Shown piece by piece: positions 34,025 to 42,616 of a DNA stretch of 64,000 nt. Source of the stretch: an uncultured Alphaproteobacteria bacterium. Its GTDB lineage: Bacteria; Pseudomonadota; Alphaproteobacteria; RF32; CAG-239. How positions within the stretch are numbered: the first letter of the stretch is position 1; each line of letters begins with the position of its first letter. The notes beneath the pieces are model-generated. The model made no database searches. It was not told the DNA's origin and saw nothing but the letters and a program-made list of their open reading frames with translations. Position numbers and translations under genes: made by a program. The stretch covers positions 1 to 64,000 of the forward strand of contig CALXVW010000051.1 of assembly GCA_944392185.1 (NCBI GenBank). Direction: 5' to 3'.

Positions 34025-35476
34025 ATGACTGAATCTTTGACTTTTAATGCCGTATATGCCGACCACTCTTTTGGTAAAATAACTCTGGATGAAATGATAA
34101 ACCGCGGCGGAGCTTCGGGCAAAATTTATAGTGTCAAAGACAGACCTGAGTTGGTCGCCAAAATCTTCCACAATACTGCTAAAAGTAAAACCAACCGCAA
34201 AAAACTTGAGGCCATGCTCTTAAACAAACCGCATTTTCCGCCTGTGGAGGTTGATGGTGTCTCGTACACCCAAATTGCCTGGCCGGAAGCTCTGCTCGAA
34301 GATGAACAGGGATTTTGTGTCGGATATATGATGCCTCTTATCAACATGAATGAGGCTGTGTCCTTAGATCATTTAATGCAGAAAGCTACCAGAAAAAAAC
34401 TTGGCTTGTCTGAAAAGTATGCCTACCGCATTTTTGCCGCCTACAATGTTGCTTCTATGGTTACTTCTCTTCATAAATGCGGACACTACATCGTAGATCT
34501 CAAACCTTCCAATGTCTCCGTTTATAAATCCAACATGCTGGTGGCAATGGTGGATTGTGACGGGTTTTCCATTAAAGGAGAAAAAGGACGTTATCCGGCT
34601 GAATTTGTCAGTGAAGAATATATTTACCCTGAAGGGATGAACCTTTCTTGCCAAGAAATGGGGGAAGAACAAGATAAATTTGCTTTGGCTGTTATTATCT
34701 TTAGACTGCTTAATAACGGGATCCACCCCTTCTCCGGCTCGCCGCGCAAAAATGACGCCGAAATGCTCACCATCCAAAACCGTATTGAGCAATATCACTA
34801 TGCCTACGGACTTTGGCCGGATAAATATCAGGCCCCTCACCCTTATAGTCTGCACGAATATTTTGATAAAGATACTCTGGAAATGTTTGAACGCGCTTTT
34901 ACCAAGGGCGGGAATCGGCCAAGCGCTTATGAATGGCAAGAGCATTTGTGGAAATTGATGCACCATTTGCGCCAATGCAAAGACAACCCCAACCATGTTT
35001 ATTTTACCTCTAAAGGTTGCGGCCTCTGCATTATGGAAGACAAATTTTATCATGATATGCATGATATAAAAAAGCAAAAGCAAACGCCTGAAAAAATTCG
35101 CGGGATCAATGTTGATGACCTTTCATTAGAAAAAATCAGTAAAGAAAAGGCTCTAAAGCTTGCTTTTGAAACCAAAATGCAAAAAATTTCCTTTGGTGTT
35201 ATCGGGGGTTATTTGTTATTTTTTGGTTTCCTCTATAAATTATTGCTTTTGACGCAAAGTTTTTGGTTGGATATTGGGGTTGGAGCTCAAGCTATCTCAG
35301 CTACTTTTCTTATGCTTGGCGTTCATCATCTTATACACAAATATCAAGATATTTTTCCGCCGCTCAAAAATAAGGGCGTAACCGATATGTTGCAGGTATA
35401 TGCTTTGATTTGCATTATTATTGCTTTGGTATCTGTTAATGAACTTCCGAAGAATCTGCTTGAATTAGCGCCTTAA
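34025..35476 (+). CDS. membrane-anchored protein kinase of the TerY-P triad
   Basis: 483 aa. The kinase domain occupies about residues 10-310: Gly-rich NRGGASGKIYSV, the Lys in LVAKIFHN, IVDLKPSNVSVY as the catalytic loop (His of HRD replaced by Ile) and MVDCDGFSI in place of DFG, as in TerY-linked kinases. A small Cys motif (GCGLC) follows, then a linker and two membrane spans near the C-terminus (about 392-412 and 448-470). It closes the VWA-PP2C-kinase triad. The target is unknown. Confidence 0.85.
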   Translation: MTESLTFNAVYADHSFGKITLDEMINRGGASGKIYSVKDRPELVAKIFHNTAKSKTNRKKLEAMLLNKPHFPPVEVDGVSYTQIAWPEALLEDEQGFCVGYMMPLINMNEAVSLDHLMQKATRKKLGLSEKYAYRIFAAYNVASMVTSLHKCGHYIVDLKPSNVSVYKSNMLVAMVDCDGFSIKGEKGRYPAEFVSEEYIYPEGMNLSCQEMGEEQDKFALAVIIFRLLNNGIHPFSGSPRKNDAEMLTIQNRIEQYHYAYGLWPDKYQAPHPYSLHEYFDKDTLEMFERAFTKGGNRPSAYEWQEHLWKLMHHLRQCKDNPNHVYFTSKGCGLCIMEDKFYHDMHDIKKQKQTPEKIRGINVDDLSLEKISKEKALKLAFETKMQKISFGVIGGYLLFFGFLYKLLLLTQSFWLDIGVGAQAISATFLMLGVHHLIHKYQDIFPPLKNKGVTDMLQVYALICIIIALVSVNELPKNLLELAP

Positions 35477-35524
35477 TCTTGCTATACAACTATTGAGTAT
35501 CATATTCTAACAGAGGATAAAAAA

Positions 35525-36913
35525 GTGAAAAGTCTTAATCCGATTATCATTTCAGGAAAAGAAGTTTTGCCATTGATTGAAGGCGGTAAGGGTATTAATG
35601 CCAGTGATGGGCGTTCTTCAGGGGCGTGGGCCCACGAAAACTGCGTCGGAACTTTTTCAGGTGTCAGCCCTGACTACTATGATGAAAAAGGGAATGTTAT
35701 TTTTGAGCGTTATTTCAAAAAAGATCGTCCTTCTCGTCACCAAGAAATGGTTGAACAATCCATTAGAGGATGTTTGGCTCAGGCCGAAATTGCTCATGAG
35801 GTCTCCGGCGGAAAGGGGCGTATCCATCTCAATATGCTCTGGGAATTGGCCGGTTCTCAGCAAATCTTGAACGGGGTTCTGGAAAAAGCCAAAGGCCTCA
35901 TCCACGGAGTAACCTGCGGTGCCGGACTGCCTTATAACTTGGGGGAATTGGCATCAAAATTCGGGGTATATTATTACCCGATTATTTCTTCTGCCAGAGC
36001 TTTTCATGTTTTGTGGAAACGCGCTTACAACAGATTTGTTGAATATTTGGGCGGTGTTGTTTATGAGGATCCATGGTTGGCCGGCGGACACAACGGATTG
36101 TCTAATGCCGAGGATCCTAACCAACCGCAGACGCCTTATATGCGCATTGTGGAACTCCGCAAACTCATGAATAGTTTGGGGCTGGAAGAAAAACCCATTA
36201 TCTTGGCCGGGGGCATTTGGTCCTTGGACGATTGGCAGGATTATATTGATAACCCAGACATTGGTAAGATTGCTTTCCAATTTGGTACCAGGCCGATGAT
36301 TACCAAAGAAAGCCCTATCAGCGACGCATGGAAAAAGTTGATGCTGCAGGTGAAAAAGGGTGATGTTATTTTGCAAAAATTCAGCCCTACAGGGTTCTTC
36401 TCTTCTGCAATTAAAAACACTTTCCTTTCTCGTCTAATGGAGCGCAAACAAGGTGAGGTTTCTTTCTCTCATGAGGCTACAGAGGAGTTTTCTCAGCCGC
36501 TTAGTATGAGCGAAACCAAAACCATCTTTATTCGCCCGCAAGATAGTGAAAAAGCCATGAACCAAATCAAGGCCGGCTTTACGGAAATCAAAGAAACTCC
36601 TGACAACACCGTTGTCTTTTTGACTCCTGATGAATGGGTGCAGATGAAAGAAGACCGCAAAAACTGCGTTGGTTGCCTATCTCAATGCCAGTTTTCTTCT
36701 TGGTCTCAGGCTCGGGGTTCTACCGGAAGATTGCCGGATCCGCGTTCTTATTGTATTCATAAAACCTTGTATGATGTCAGCCATAACGGCAGCATTGTCG
36801 ATAATCTGTTGTTTGCCGGGCATCAGGTTTACCGTTTTGCAACAGATCCTCTGTATCGAAACGGAATTCCGTCTGTTAAGGAGCTTATTGAAAGGATTAA
36901 ATCCGGAAAATAG
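35525..36913 (+). CDS. nitronate monooxygenase-like flavin enzyme
   Basis: 462 aa from a GTG start with AGAGGA upstream. TIM-barrel features of the nitronate monooxygenase/FabK family are visible: VTCGAGLPYNLGEL, PIISSARAFHVLWKRA, EDPWLAGGHNGLSN, ILAGGIWS and IAFQFGTRPM. The C-terminal ~120 residues carry a cysteine cluster (NCVGCLSQCQFSS), possibly metal-binding, that is not part of the core barrel. It would oxidise nitronates or a related substrate with FMN. The true substrate is uncertain. Confidence 0.78.
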   Translation: MKSLNPIIISGKEVLPLIEGGKGINASDGRSSGAWAHENCVGTFSGVSPDYYDEKGNVIFERYFKKDRPSRHQEMVEQSIRGCLAQAEIAHEVSGGKGRIHLNMLWELAGSQQILNGVLEKAKGLIHGVTCGAGLPYNLGELASKFGVYYYPIISSARAFHVLWKRAYNRFVEYLGGVVYEDPWLAGGHNGLSNAEDPNQPQTPYMRIVELRKLMNSLGLEEKPIILAGGIWSLDDWQDYIDNPDIGKIAFQFGTRPMITKESPISDAWKKLMLQVKKGDVILQKFSPTGFFSSAIKNTFLSRLMERKQGEVSFSHEATEEFSQPLSMSETKTIFIRPQDSEKAMNQIKAGFTEIKETPDNTVVFLTPDEWVQMKEDRKNCVGCLSQCQFSSWSQARGSTGRLPDPRSYCIHKTLYDVSHNGSIVDNLLFAGHQVYRFATDPLYRNGIPSVKELIERIKSGK

Positions 36914-36929
36914 ACTTTCTTGCTTTAAC

Positions 36930-36960
36930 AAAAAACCCGCCATTTGGCGGGCTTTTTATT
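36930..36960. terminator. bidirectional intrinsic terminator
   Basis: AAAAAACCCGCC-ATTT-GGCGGGCTTTTT serves both the plus-strand monooxygenase gene and the convergent gpsA gene, whose stop codon lies at its edge. Confidence 0.9.
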
Positions 36961-37930
36961 ATAATTTTTCAAATTCTTGCTTGAGAGTTCTTTCAAACAT
37001 AGAGCGAATGGTGGATTTGATATCCGCACCTTCATAAACCACACGGTACAAGGCCTGGCATATCGGCATGTCTATACCTTCCTTATCGGCAATATTTTTT
37101 ACCGCTTTTAAGGTGGGAACGCCTTCGGCAAGTTTGCCAAAATCCTCGCCTCTGGCAAATTTCTCCCCAAAGGTTCTATTGTGGCTATACTTGGAGAATA
37201 ATGTCGCCTCATAATCGCCCAAATGTGACAAACCATAGGCTGTTTGCGGATTGCCGCCAAAATGCTTGATAAAGCGCCCGACCTCAACCGGGGCTCTGGC
37301 CATTAATGCTCCTTTTAGGCCGTACCACTCAAGTCCATCCAGGATCCCTGCGGCAATACCGATAACATTTTTTAAGGCTGCCCCGATTTGATTACCGATC
37401 AAATCTGCTCCATAATAAAATCTTATCAAATCACTTGATAATAACTTTATCATCTTATCTTTGGTTTCTTCTTCATCACTGTCTATCACCGCACAGGAAG
37501 GAACTTTTTTCATATAGTCTTGAACATGGCCGGGGCCGCCTAAGGTAGCTATATGGATATTTTGTTTTATCTCTTGGCGCATAACATCCAGCATGGTGGT
37601 GGCGCCAGGTTCTTCCAGGCCTTTCATTGCCAGAAGGAAGGTTTTGCCTTTCAAGTCATAAGCAGACAGCTCTTTGCACAGACCTCTGAAGTACTGACAT
37701 CCTACCGAGACAATAATGATATCGTTCTTTAATACCGCAGCCAAATTATCATACAAATGCATATTATCAGACAAGCTCAGGTAAGCATTTTTGCGTGTGT
37801 CTCGCAGTTCTATAAAATTCGGTGATGTCGGGATATCATACATATCGACATCAAAACCGCAATAGTTGGCTGCATACCAGCCCAAAAAAGTGCCCCAGCG
37901 GCCACATCCGATCAGAGATAGTTTTTTCAT
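36959..37930 (-). CDS. gpsA: glycerol-3-phosphate dehydrogenase, NAD(P)+
   Basis: 323 aa. The N-terminal Rossmann motif is IGCGRWGTFLGWYAA. LGGPGHVQDY and IGNQIGAALKNVIGIAAGIL carry the catalytic Lys region typical of GpsA, and GLSHLGDYEATLFSKYSHNR matches the substrate loop. It makes sn-glycerol-3-phosphate from dihydroxyacetone phosphate for phospholipid synthesis in the cytoplasm. Length is normal. The glycine motif has Arg-Trp where Ala-Phe/Trp is more usual. Confidence 0.9.
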   Translation of the reverse strand: MKKLSLIGCGRWGTFLGWYAANYCGFDVDMYDIPTSPNFIELRDTRKNAYLSLSDNMHLYDNLAAVLKNDIIIVSVGCQYFRGLCKELSAYDLKGKTFLLAMKGLEEPGATTMLDVMRQEIKQNIHIATLGGPGHVQDYMKKVPSCAVIDSDEEETKDKMIKLLSSDLIRFYYGADLIGNQIGAALKNVIGIAAGILDGLEWYGLKGALMARAPVEVGRFIKHFGGNPQTAYGLSHLGDYEATLFSKYSHNRTFGEKFARGEDFGKLAEGVPTLKAVKNIADKEGIDMPICQALYRVVYEGADIKSTIRSMFERTLKQEFEKL

Positions 37931-38035
37931 ATTTAATCCTTTAAAGTATTAGCAATACTTTATCAGTAAAACATAACATCATATTTTGCAACCATGTTGT
38001 TGCAAAAGTGCACGGGATTTTGGCAAAGAGAAGTA

Positions 38036-38395
38036 TTAAAGAACGCCTTTTTTGGCCCTTTGGCGCGTGACAATTGCACCAATGTGGTCAAATTCCTCAA
38101 AAGAGTGATAGGCATAATCCAAGCTCTTTTTATCGCAATCATAAAATACCTGATTGGCCAAAGACTGAATCGCCGTGTCTATCCTTTTGAAGGCATTGTT
38201 GTAATCTGTATTGAAGTTGTTTTTGGTTCTCTTTTTGACGATATCATGATAGGCGGCAATAACTTTGGCAGTCTCATCGGCGGCATTGGCGTAACCTTTT
38301 TCCTCAAAATCACGCATAATCCGGGCCGTGGTTTGATAAAAGCACTTGTTTGTTAAAATACTCTTTTGCTTCTTGTTATTACTATCAATTATCAT
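38036..38395 (-). CDS. hypothetical helical protein
   Basis: 119 aa, rich in Lys, Asp and Ala, predicted mostly helical by eye, with no signal peptide or membrane span. It contains MRDFEEKGYANAADETAKVIAAY. I do not recognise a family. It stands alone, with intergenic space on both sides. Confidence 0.55.
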   Translation of the reverse strand: MIIDSNNKKQKSILTNKCFYQTTARIMRDFEEKGYANAADETAKVIAAYHDIVKKRTKNNFNTDYNNAFKRIDTAIQSLANQVFYDCDKKSLDYAYHSFEEFDHIGAIVTRQRAKKGVL

Positions 38396-38570
38396 TTGCA
38401 GACATCCATAGTTTATGAAAGTTTATCTAGCACATAACGTGCCTTTTTGCAAGAGTTTTTATACATTCTTAATCATACCCTTTTTGGTTTAAAACTTGGT
38501 TAATTAAATAGACAAGCCTCCAAAACAGACTTATCATTAGTTATCATTTTGTATGAAAGGAACTTTTATA

Positions 38571-39164
38571 ATGAAAAAATTCTTACCTTTATTTGCTTTG
38601 GTTTTTGCCTTTAGCTCAGAGGCTTTGGCTCTTGAAGAAATTAAACTTCCCGCCCCTGACACAAAAGGCGGAATTCCTTTAATGGAGGCTATCTCTCGCC
38701 GGCAAACCGTCAGAGAATTCAGCCCTAAAGCTATTGATGACCAAACTTTAAGCGAAATTTTGTATGCTGCCTGGGGAATTTCTCATGACGGAAAACGTAC
38801 GGTTCCTACCGGACGTGATATGCAAAATATGCGCCTTTTTGCCGCACGAAAAGACGGTGTATGGGAGTATGATGCTGCTGCAAACTCAATTAAAAAAGTC
38901 TCCGATATCGATGTCACATCTTATTTGGCAAAACAAGATTTTGTTGAGACATCTCCTTTGACTTTAATCTATACCGGAACTGATTCTCAATATTCTCCCA
39001 TGGCTGCCGCTTCTGCCTACCAAAATGTCGGCCTCTATTGTGCATCCCGCGGCCTAAATAATGTGGTTCGCGGATATTTTGACCGCCCGATGATTGCAAA
39101 AGTCTTAGGCATGGAAGAAGATGACGTTATCATTACTCAGACCATCGGCTGGCCATATATGTAA
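38571..39164 (+). CDS. exported nitroreductase-family protein
   Basis: 197 aa from the ATG at 38571 (AAAGGAAC upstream). It has a signal peptide ending EALA (about residue 20). The nitroreductase fold is shown by EAISRRQTVREFSPKAI, the FMN-binding start, and by SEILYAAWGIS and GRDMQNMRLFA. The C-terminus is IITQTIGWPY. Periplasmic nitroreductases of this SagB-like type occur in several gut bacteria; the substrate is unknown. The protein should bind FMN, probably after export in folded form or by later loading, which is unusual for a Sec substrate. Confidence 0.82.
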   Translation: MKKFLPLFALVFAFSSEALALEEIKLPAPDTKGGIPLMEAISRRQTVREFSPKAIDDQTLSEILYAAWGISHDGKRTVPTGRDMQNMRLFAARKDGVWEYDAAANSIKKVSDIDVTSYLAKQDFVETSPLTLIYTGTDSQYSPMAAASAYQNVGLYCASRGLNNVVRGYFDRPMIAKVLGMEEDDVIITQTIGWPYM

Positions 39165-39248
39165 ATAAAAAACAGCAATCTATCTTTTTTTCAGAAAAAA
39201 TTTGTTGCAAAATCTTTTTTCATAGGATAGTTTAAGCTCTGTTTTTGA

Positions 39249-39339
39249 GGATAGGTGGCCGAGTGGTCGAAGGCGCACGATTGGAAATCGTGTGTACCCC
39301 TAAAGGGTACCGAGGGTTCGAATCCCTCCCTATCCGCCA
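39249..39339 (+). tRNA. tRNA-Ser(GGA)
   Basis: A 91-base tRNA with 7-bp acceptor stem GGATAGG/CCTATCC, anticodon loop ATTGGAAAT with anticodon GGA, a long variable arm (GTACCCCTAAAGGGTAC) and TTCGAAT T-loop, ending in encoded CCA. The long variable arm confirms Ser. The 3' 19 bases form part of the 23-bp direct repeat that bounds the genomic island to the right. Confidence 0.97.
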
Positions 39340-39343
39340 TTTA
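39321..39343 (+). other. left attachment site (att) of the genomic island
   Basis: AATCCCTCCCTATCCGCCATTTA at the tRNA-Ser 3' end recurs exactly at 60500-60522. A 23-bp identical direct repeat between a tRNA end and a site 21 kb away is the normal signature of an integrated element. Confidence 0.85.
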
Positions 39344-39346
39344 TTT

Positions 39347-39379
39347 AAAAAGACGCTTGAAAAATAGCGTCTTTTTTTG
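39347..39379 (+). terminator. intrinsic terminator downstream of tRNA-Ser
   Basis: AGACGCT-TGAAAAAT-AGCGTCT followed by seven T. Because it lies inside the island boundary it was probably brought by the element. A different terminator hairpin follows the tRNA-end copy on the right. Confidence 0.85.
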
Positions 39380-39520
39380 CATCCTGCGGAATTGCGGGCT
39401 TTGCTGGCTGTTGACTTTGATAAATTGACTATGGTAAGCTCATTTAAAATCAAAAAACGCAAAATTTCCGGCAGTTACATACATTGCCGATTTTTGCAGA
39501 GTCAATGTGTTGGAGATATT

Positions 39521-40393
39521 ATGGTTGATAAGATTGACGGTATAGATGTATTAAAAAATTTTTTGGAACAAAGATATTCTCAATATTCATTCAAAGATCT
39601 AGAAAAACAAGATGATCCAAGTATCCAAACTTGTATCAAAGAGGCAATTGATATTTTAGGAATTTGGTTACCTGTAGAGTTATATAAGTATTTGCCTATT
39701 ATTTCCCCTTTTGTTAAACGGGATAATAGTTGTCGTCCTTTAAAGAAAAATCAAATAGATATGTGGGGATCACCTGATGAAGAAGGATATTTTCGTGATG
39801 ACAATAGTATTGTAAAAGGGTATCCTAGAAGTTTATTAATTAATAGTACCTTTCCATCATATGCAGGTAAAAAGATTGGAAAAGGTTTTGTGACAGCTCA
39901 TTGTTGGATGTGTAAAAACAATAATTATAATCCTATGGTGAATAGTTTTGTTCCTAATTTAGTGTGGCTTCCTAAGCCACTAGCTGTTCTTACAGATGTA
40001 GAAGGTAGTTTTGCTCAGCAGTATGTACAGTTTTTATCATATAATATATATGTAAAAGTACATGTAAATAGAGTGTTATCAAAAACAATTAAGGAATGTT
40101 GGAGTTTATTACCGAAGCCATATTTGTCTCTTCCTAGGAAGAAAGTTGTTGTTAACTTTTTTAAATATAAGCCAAGAATGCAAAAAAGTAGAATTTCAAT
40201 AATAAAAAATGTTCAAAAAGCACTTGAACTGTGCATAGCAGGAGAAAAACTTTCTAAAAAAGTTATCAGTAAAAGATACACTGATGGGTTACCTAATGTT
40301 TCTAAAGAGCATCTAATTCGCTTGAATATAGAGCTTAAAAATTACTTAAAGACTGTTGAAGAAGCTTCTTCTCTTGCTCCTGAAAAAGCGTAG
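39521..40393 (+). CDS. hypothetical protein at the island's left end (290 aa)
   Basis: 290 aa from the ATG at 39521, which has TTGGAGATATT before it; the reading frame is open further upstream but without a ribosome-binding site. Features include YFRDDNSIVKGYPRSLLINS, FVTAHCWMCKNNN and NSFVPNLVWLPKPLAVLTD. These look like a conserved globular enzyme, perhaps a nuclease, but I do not recognise the family and see no certain catalytic signature. No signal peptide. Its 3' end overlaps the convergent recombinase gene by 59 bases. Confidence 0.6.
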   Translation: MVDKIDGIDVLKNFLEQRYSQYSFKDLEKQDDPSIQTCIKEAIDILGIWLPVELYKYLPIISPFVKRDNSCRPLKKNQIDMWGSPDEEGYFRDDNSIVKGYPRSLLINSTFPSYAGKKIGKGFVTAHCWMCKNNNYNPMVNSFVPNLVWLPKPLAVLTDVEGSFAQQYVQFLSYNIYVKVHVNRVLSKTIKECWSLLPKPYLSLPRKKVVVNFFKYKPRMQKSRISIIKNVQKALELCIAGEKLSKKVISKRYTDGLPNVSKEHLIRLNIELKNYLKTVEEASSLAPEKA

Positions 40394-41984
40394 CACTAGA
40401 AGCTATTTCAAATAGTGTTTGCAGGTTAATGTTTAAGGTTCCATCGAGAAGTTGATTAACTATTCTTGGTGAGAGGTAGGCAAGATTTAGGTATTTGTAG
40501 ATGGTTCGTTTCGACATTTTTTCTTGTTTGGCTATGTCATCGGTACTTAGTCCCTTTTCGTAGAGCTTCTTAAATTTCCAAGCATAAGCCAATGCACGGA
40601 CAATGAGTCGATTGTTATCATTGATACTCATCAGTCCAACCTTTCCGGCGTTATAGACATTGCTTGATAGTCCGCGGTTGATGATGACCTGTTTTTCATA
40701 GATGATTTGGTTGTTGGTATTATCGGCTATAAAGTCTAATGGATTGTTATTTTCGTTTAACGCATTGCCTGTATAAGCTGATAGAATTAAAGGATCGGTG
40801 TTAAAAAAGAATGTTAAGTGATCTTTTTGATAAATTATTTTGTTAACAAAGTTACGGATAAAGTTACGCTGTTTCAGATAGTCAATATCTGCAAAATTTA
40901 TTAATTTCAAAGCAAGTGAACTGTCTTTGTTTAGTCCATTGAGGTTGCTGTCAAGAATTTCGTTTATTGCATCTTTTGTAAGTTTATCAATTTGCTCTGT
41001 TGGCAGGAATAAACCTTTTATTGCGTAATAATGGCGTTTTGTACTTTTCTTTTTGCTGTTTGCTTGGTTGCTAAAGGCGGTTCCTTCTGTGTTAAACAGC
41101 TTTCCGGTAAGTAAATTATTATTTGGCACATGATTGGGATTTTTGCATTTATCATTTTCTTTCAGCTTATTTTGTACCTGCTCCCATAATTCTTTGGAGA
41201 TAATTGCTTGATGGTGTCCTTTGAAAGTTTGCCCTGTTTTCTTGTTTTCAATTAAACCTAAATATATTTTTTCATGCAATAACCTATGTAATGCCGATGT
41301 TTTTAATGGTTTTCCGCCTTTCTCAACACCTTTATTAGTCATCCAATGTTTATGGGTAATTCCTTTGGTTTGGACAAAGGTTTCAAGTTCTACCAAAGAT
41401 TCACATTTTAAATAGCTTTCAAAAATATCTTTTACCTGTTCAGCTTCTATTGAATTTATAACCAGTTTTTTATCTATAATATCATAACCTAGTTTAGGAA
41501 TCCCTCCAGTCCATAGGCCTTTGGCTTTACTGGCACGGATTTTATCACGGACACGTTCCGAAGACACCTCTCTCTCAAATTGAGCAAATGATAGCAGCAT
41601 GTTTAGCGTTAGCTTGCCCATGGAAGTCGATGTGTCAAAGGCTTGGGTAATTGAAACAAAGCTGCAGCCATATTTATCGAATTCTTTCATCATATTATGG
41701 AAATCCATAATTGAGCGGGACAAACGGTCGACTTTATAAACCACCACTGTCTGTATTAATCCATGTCGAATATCTTCAAGCATTTGTTTTAAGGCCGGAC
41801 GTTCCATGGTGCCACCGGAAATGCCGCCGTCGGTATAAGTTTTGAAATATTCCCAGTTGTTAAAGGCTTGTGATAATATATAGCTTCGGCATGCTTCTTC
41901 TTGATTATGCAATGAATTAAACTCAAGCTCCAATCCTTTTTCGGTAGATTTACGAACATAGACGGCACAATTTATTCTAGTCAT
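40335..41984 (-). CDS. large serine recombinase
   Basis: 549 aa. The resolvase catalytic domain starts NCAVYVRKSTEKG (Ser11 or so is the nucleophile) and includes VVYKVDRLSRSIMDF and FAQFEREVSSERVRDKIRASK. The recombinase domain follows (GGIPKLGYDII, SALHRLLHEKIYLGL). A C-terminal helix-turn-helix is visible (STDDIAKQEKMSKRTIYKYL). It is full length for large serine integrases, which catalyse integration through a covalent Ser-DNA link. It overlaps the DUF2924 gene by 8 bases, a pairing common in alphaproteobacterial elements. It is the only recombinase in the island. Confidence 0.93.
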   Translation of the reverse strand: MTRINCAVYVRKSTEKGLELEFNSLHNQEEACRSYILSQAFNNWEYFKTYTDGGISGGTMERPALKQMLEDIRHGLIQTVVVYKVDRLSRSIMDFHNMMKEFDKYGCSFVSITQAFDTSTSMGKLTLNMLLSFAQFEREVSSERVRDKIRASKAKGLWTGGIPKLGYDIIDKKLVINSIEAEQVKDIFESYLKCESLVELETFVQTKGITHKHWMTNKGVEKGGKPLKTSALHRLLHEKIYLGLIENKKTGQTFKGHHQAIISKELWEQVQNKLKENDKCKNPNHVPNNNLLTGKLFNTEGTAFSNQANSKKKSTKRHYYAIKGLFLPTEQIDKLTKDAINEILDSNLNGLNKDSSLALKLINFADIDYLKQRNFIRNFVNKIIYQKDHLTFFFNTDPLILSAYTGNALNENNNPLDFIADNTNNQIIYEKQVIINRGLSSNVYNAGKVGLMSINDNNRLIVRALAYAWKFKKLYEKGLSTDDIAKQEKMSKRTIYKYLNLAYLSPRIVNQLLDGTLNINLQTLFEIASSATLFQEQEKKLLQQSLSNF

Positions 41985-42429
41985 GTGTTGCCTCCTTTAA
42001 TGCTCGTTTGTTATTTAAGCCAAAGAAGTCATAGCCTGATACTTTTATTCCACATATTTCTTTGGCAATCGCCGACAGAGTTTTATAATGGTTGCCCTCA
42101 AAAATAAAATCATCTGCTTCGTTTATAATAACCTTGTATTGGTGGTTGCGGAAGGTTTTAGTAATTTCTGTCCCCGGATGAAGGTTATATTTGGTTTTGT
42201 ATACCTTAATCATACATTCATCCGGGTTTTCAGCATATTTTTCTAACTTAATTAGGTGTTTGCGTTCAATCTTAAGATTGGCGTTTTCACAGGCGATATA
42301 ATACCATAATGCCCGAAACTGCCGTTTATAAGGACTGTTATGATACCGCGCCCATAGTTCAGCCTGCCTTTTGTGGTTCATACCTTTAAGCTCTTCAGCA
42401 CTTCTCGGCAGATAAAACTTCTTTCTCAT
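41977..42429 (-). CDS. DUF2924 protein, partner of the serine recombinase
   Basis: 150 aa. The C-terminal half has PGTEITKTFRNHQYKVII, then FEGNHYKTLSAIAKEICG and SGYDFFGLNN, the pattern of DUF2924 proteins encoded beside serine recombinases in alphaproteobacteria. The N-terminal half is basic and probably binds DNA. It may be a recombination directionality or accessory factor; this is inferred from adjacency. Confidence 0.8.
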   Translation of the reverse strand: MRKKFYLPRSAEELKGMNHKRQAELWARYHNSPYKRQFRALWYYIACENANLKIERKHLIKLEKYAENPDECMIKVYKTKYNLHPGTEITKTFRNHQYKVIINEADDFIFEGNHYKTLSAIAKEICGIKVSGYDFFGLNNKRALKEATHD

Positions 42430-42616
42430 CGGTCAACTCCTTGTTTTTCCATATCTTGTAAGCTCAGTAACGCTTACAGATTGGTAGAAGTCAAGCTAAT
42501 ATATTGAATTTAAGTATATTTTTAAAATTTTAAAAATTTTTCAAAAAAAGCGTCAGAAAACACATCGTTGTCAGTACTTTTATTATGTAAAAAAAAATTT
42601 TTTAAGGAGATTTCAT

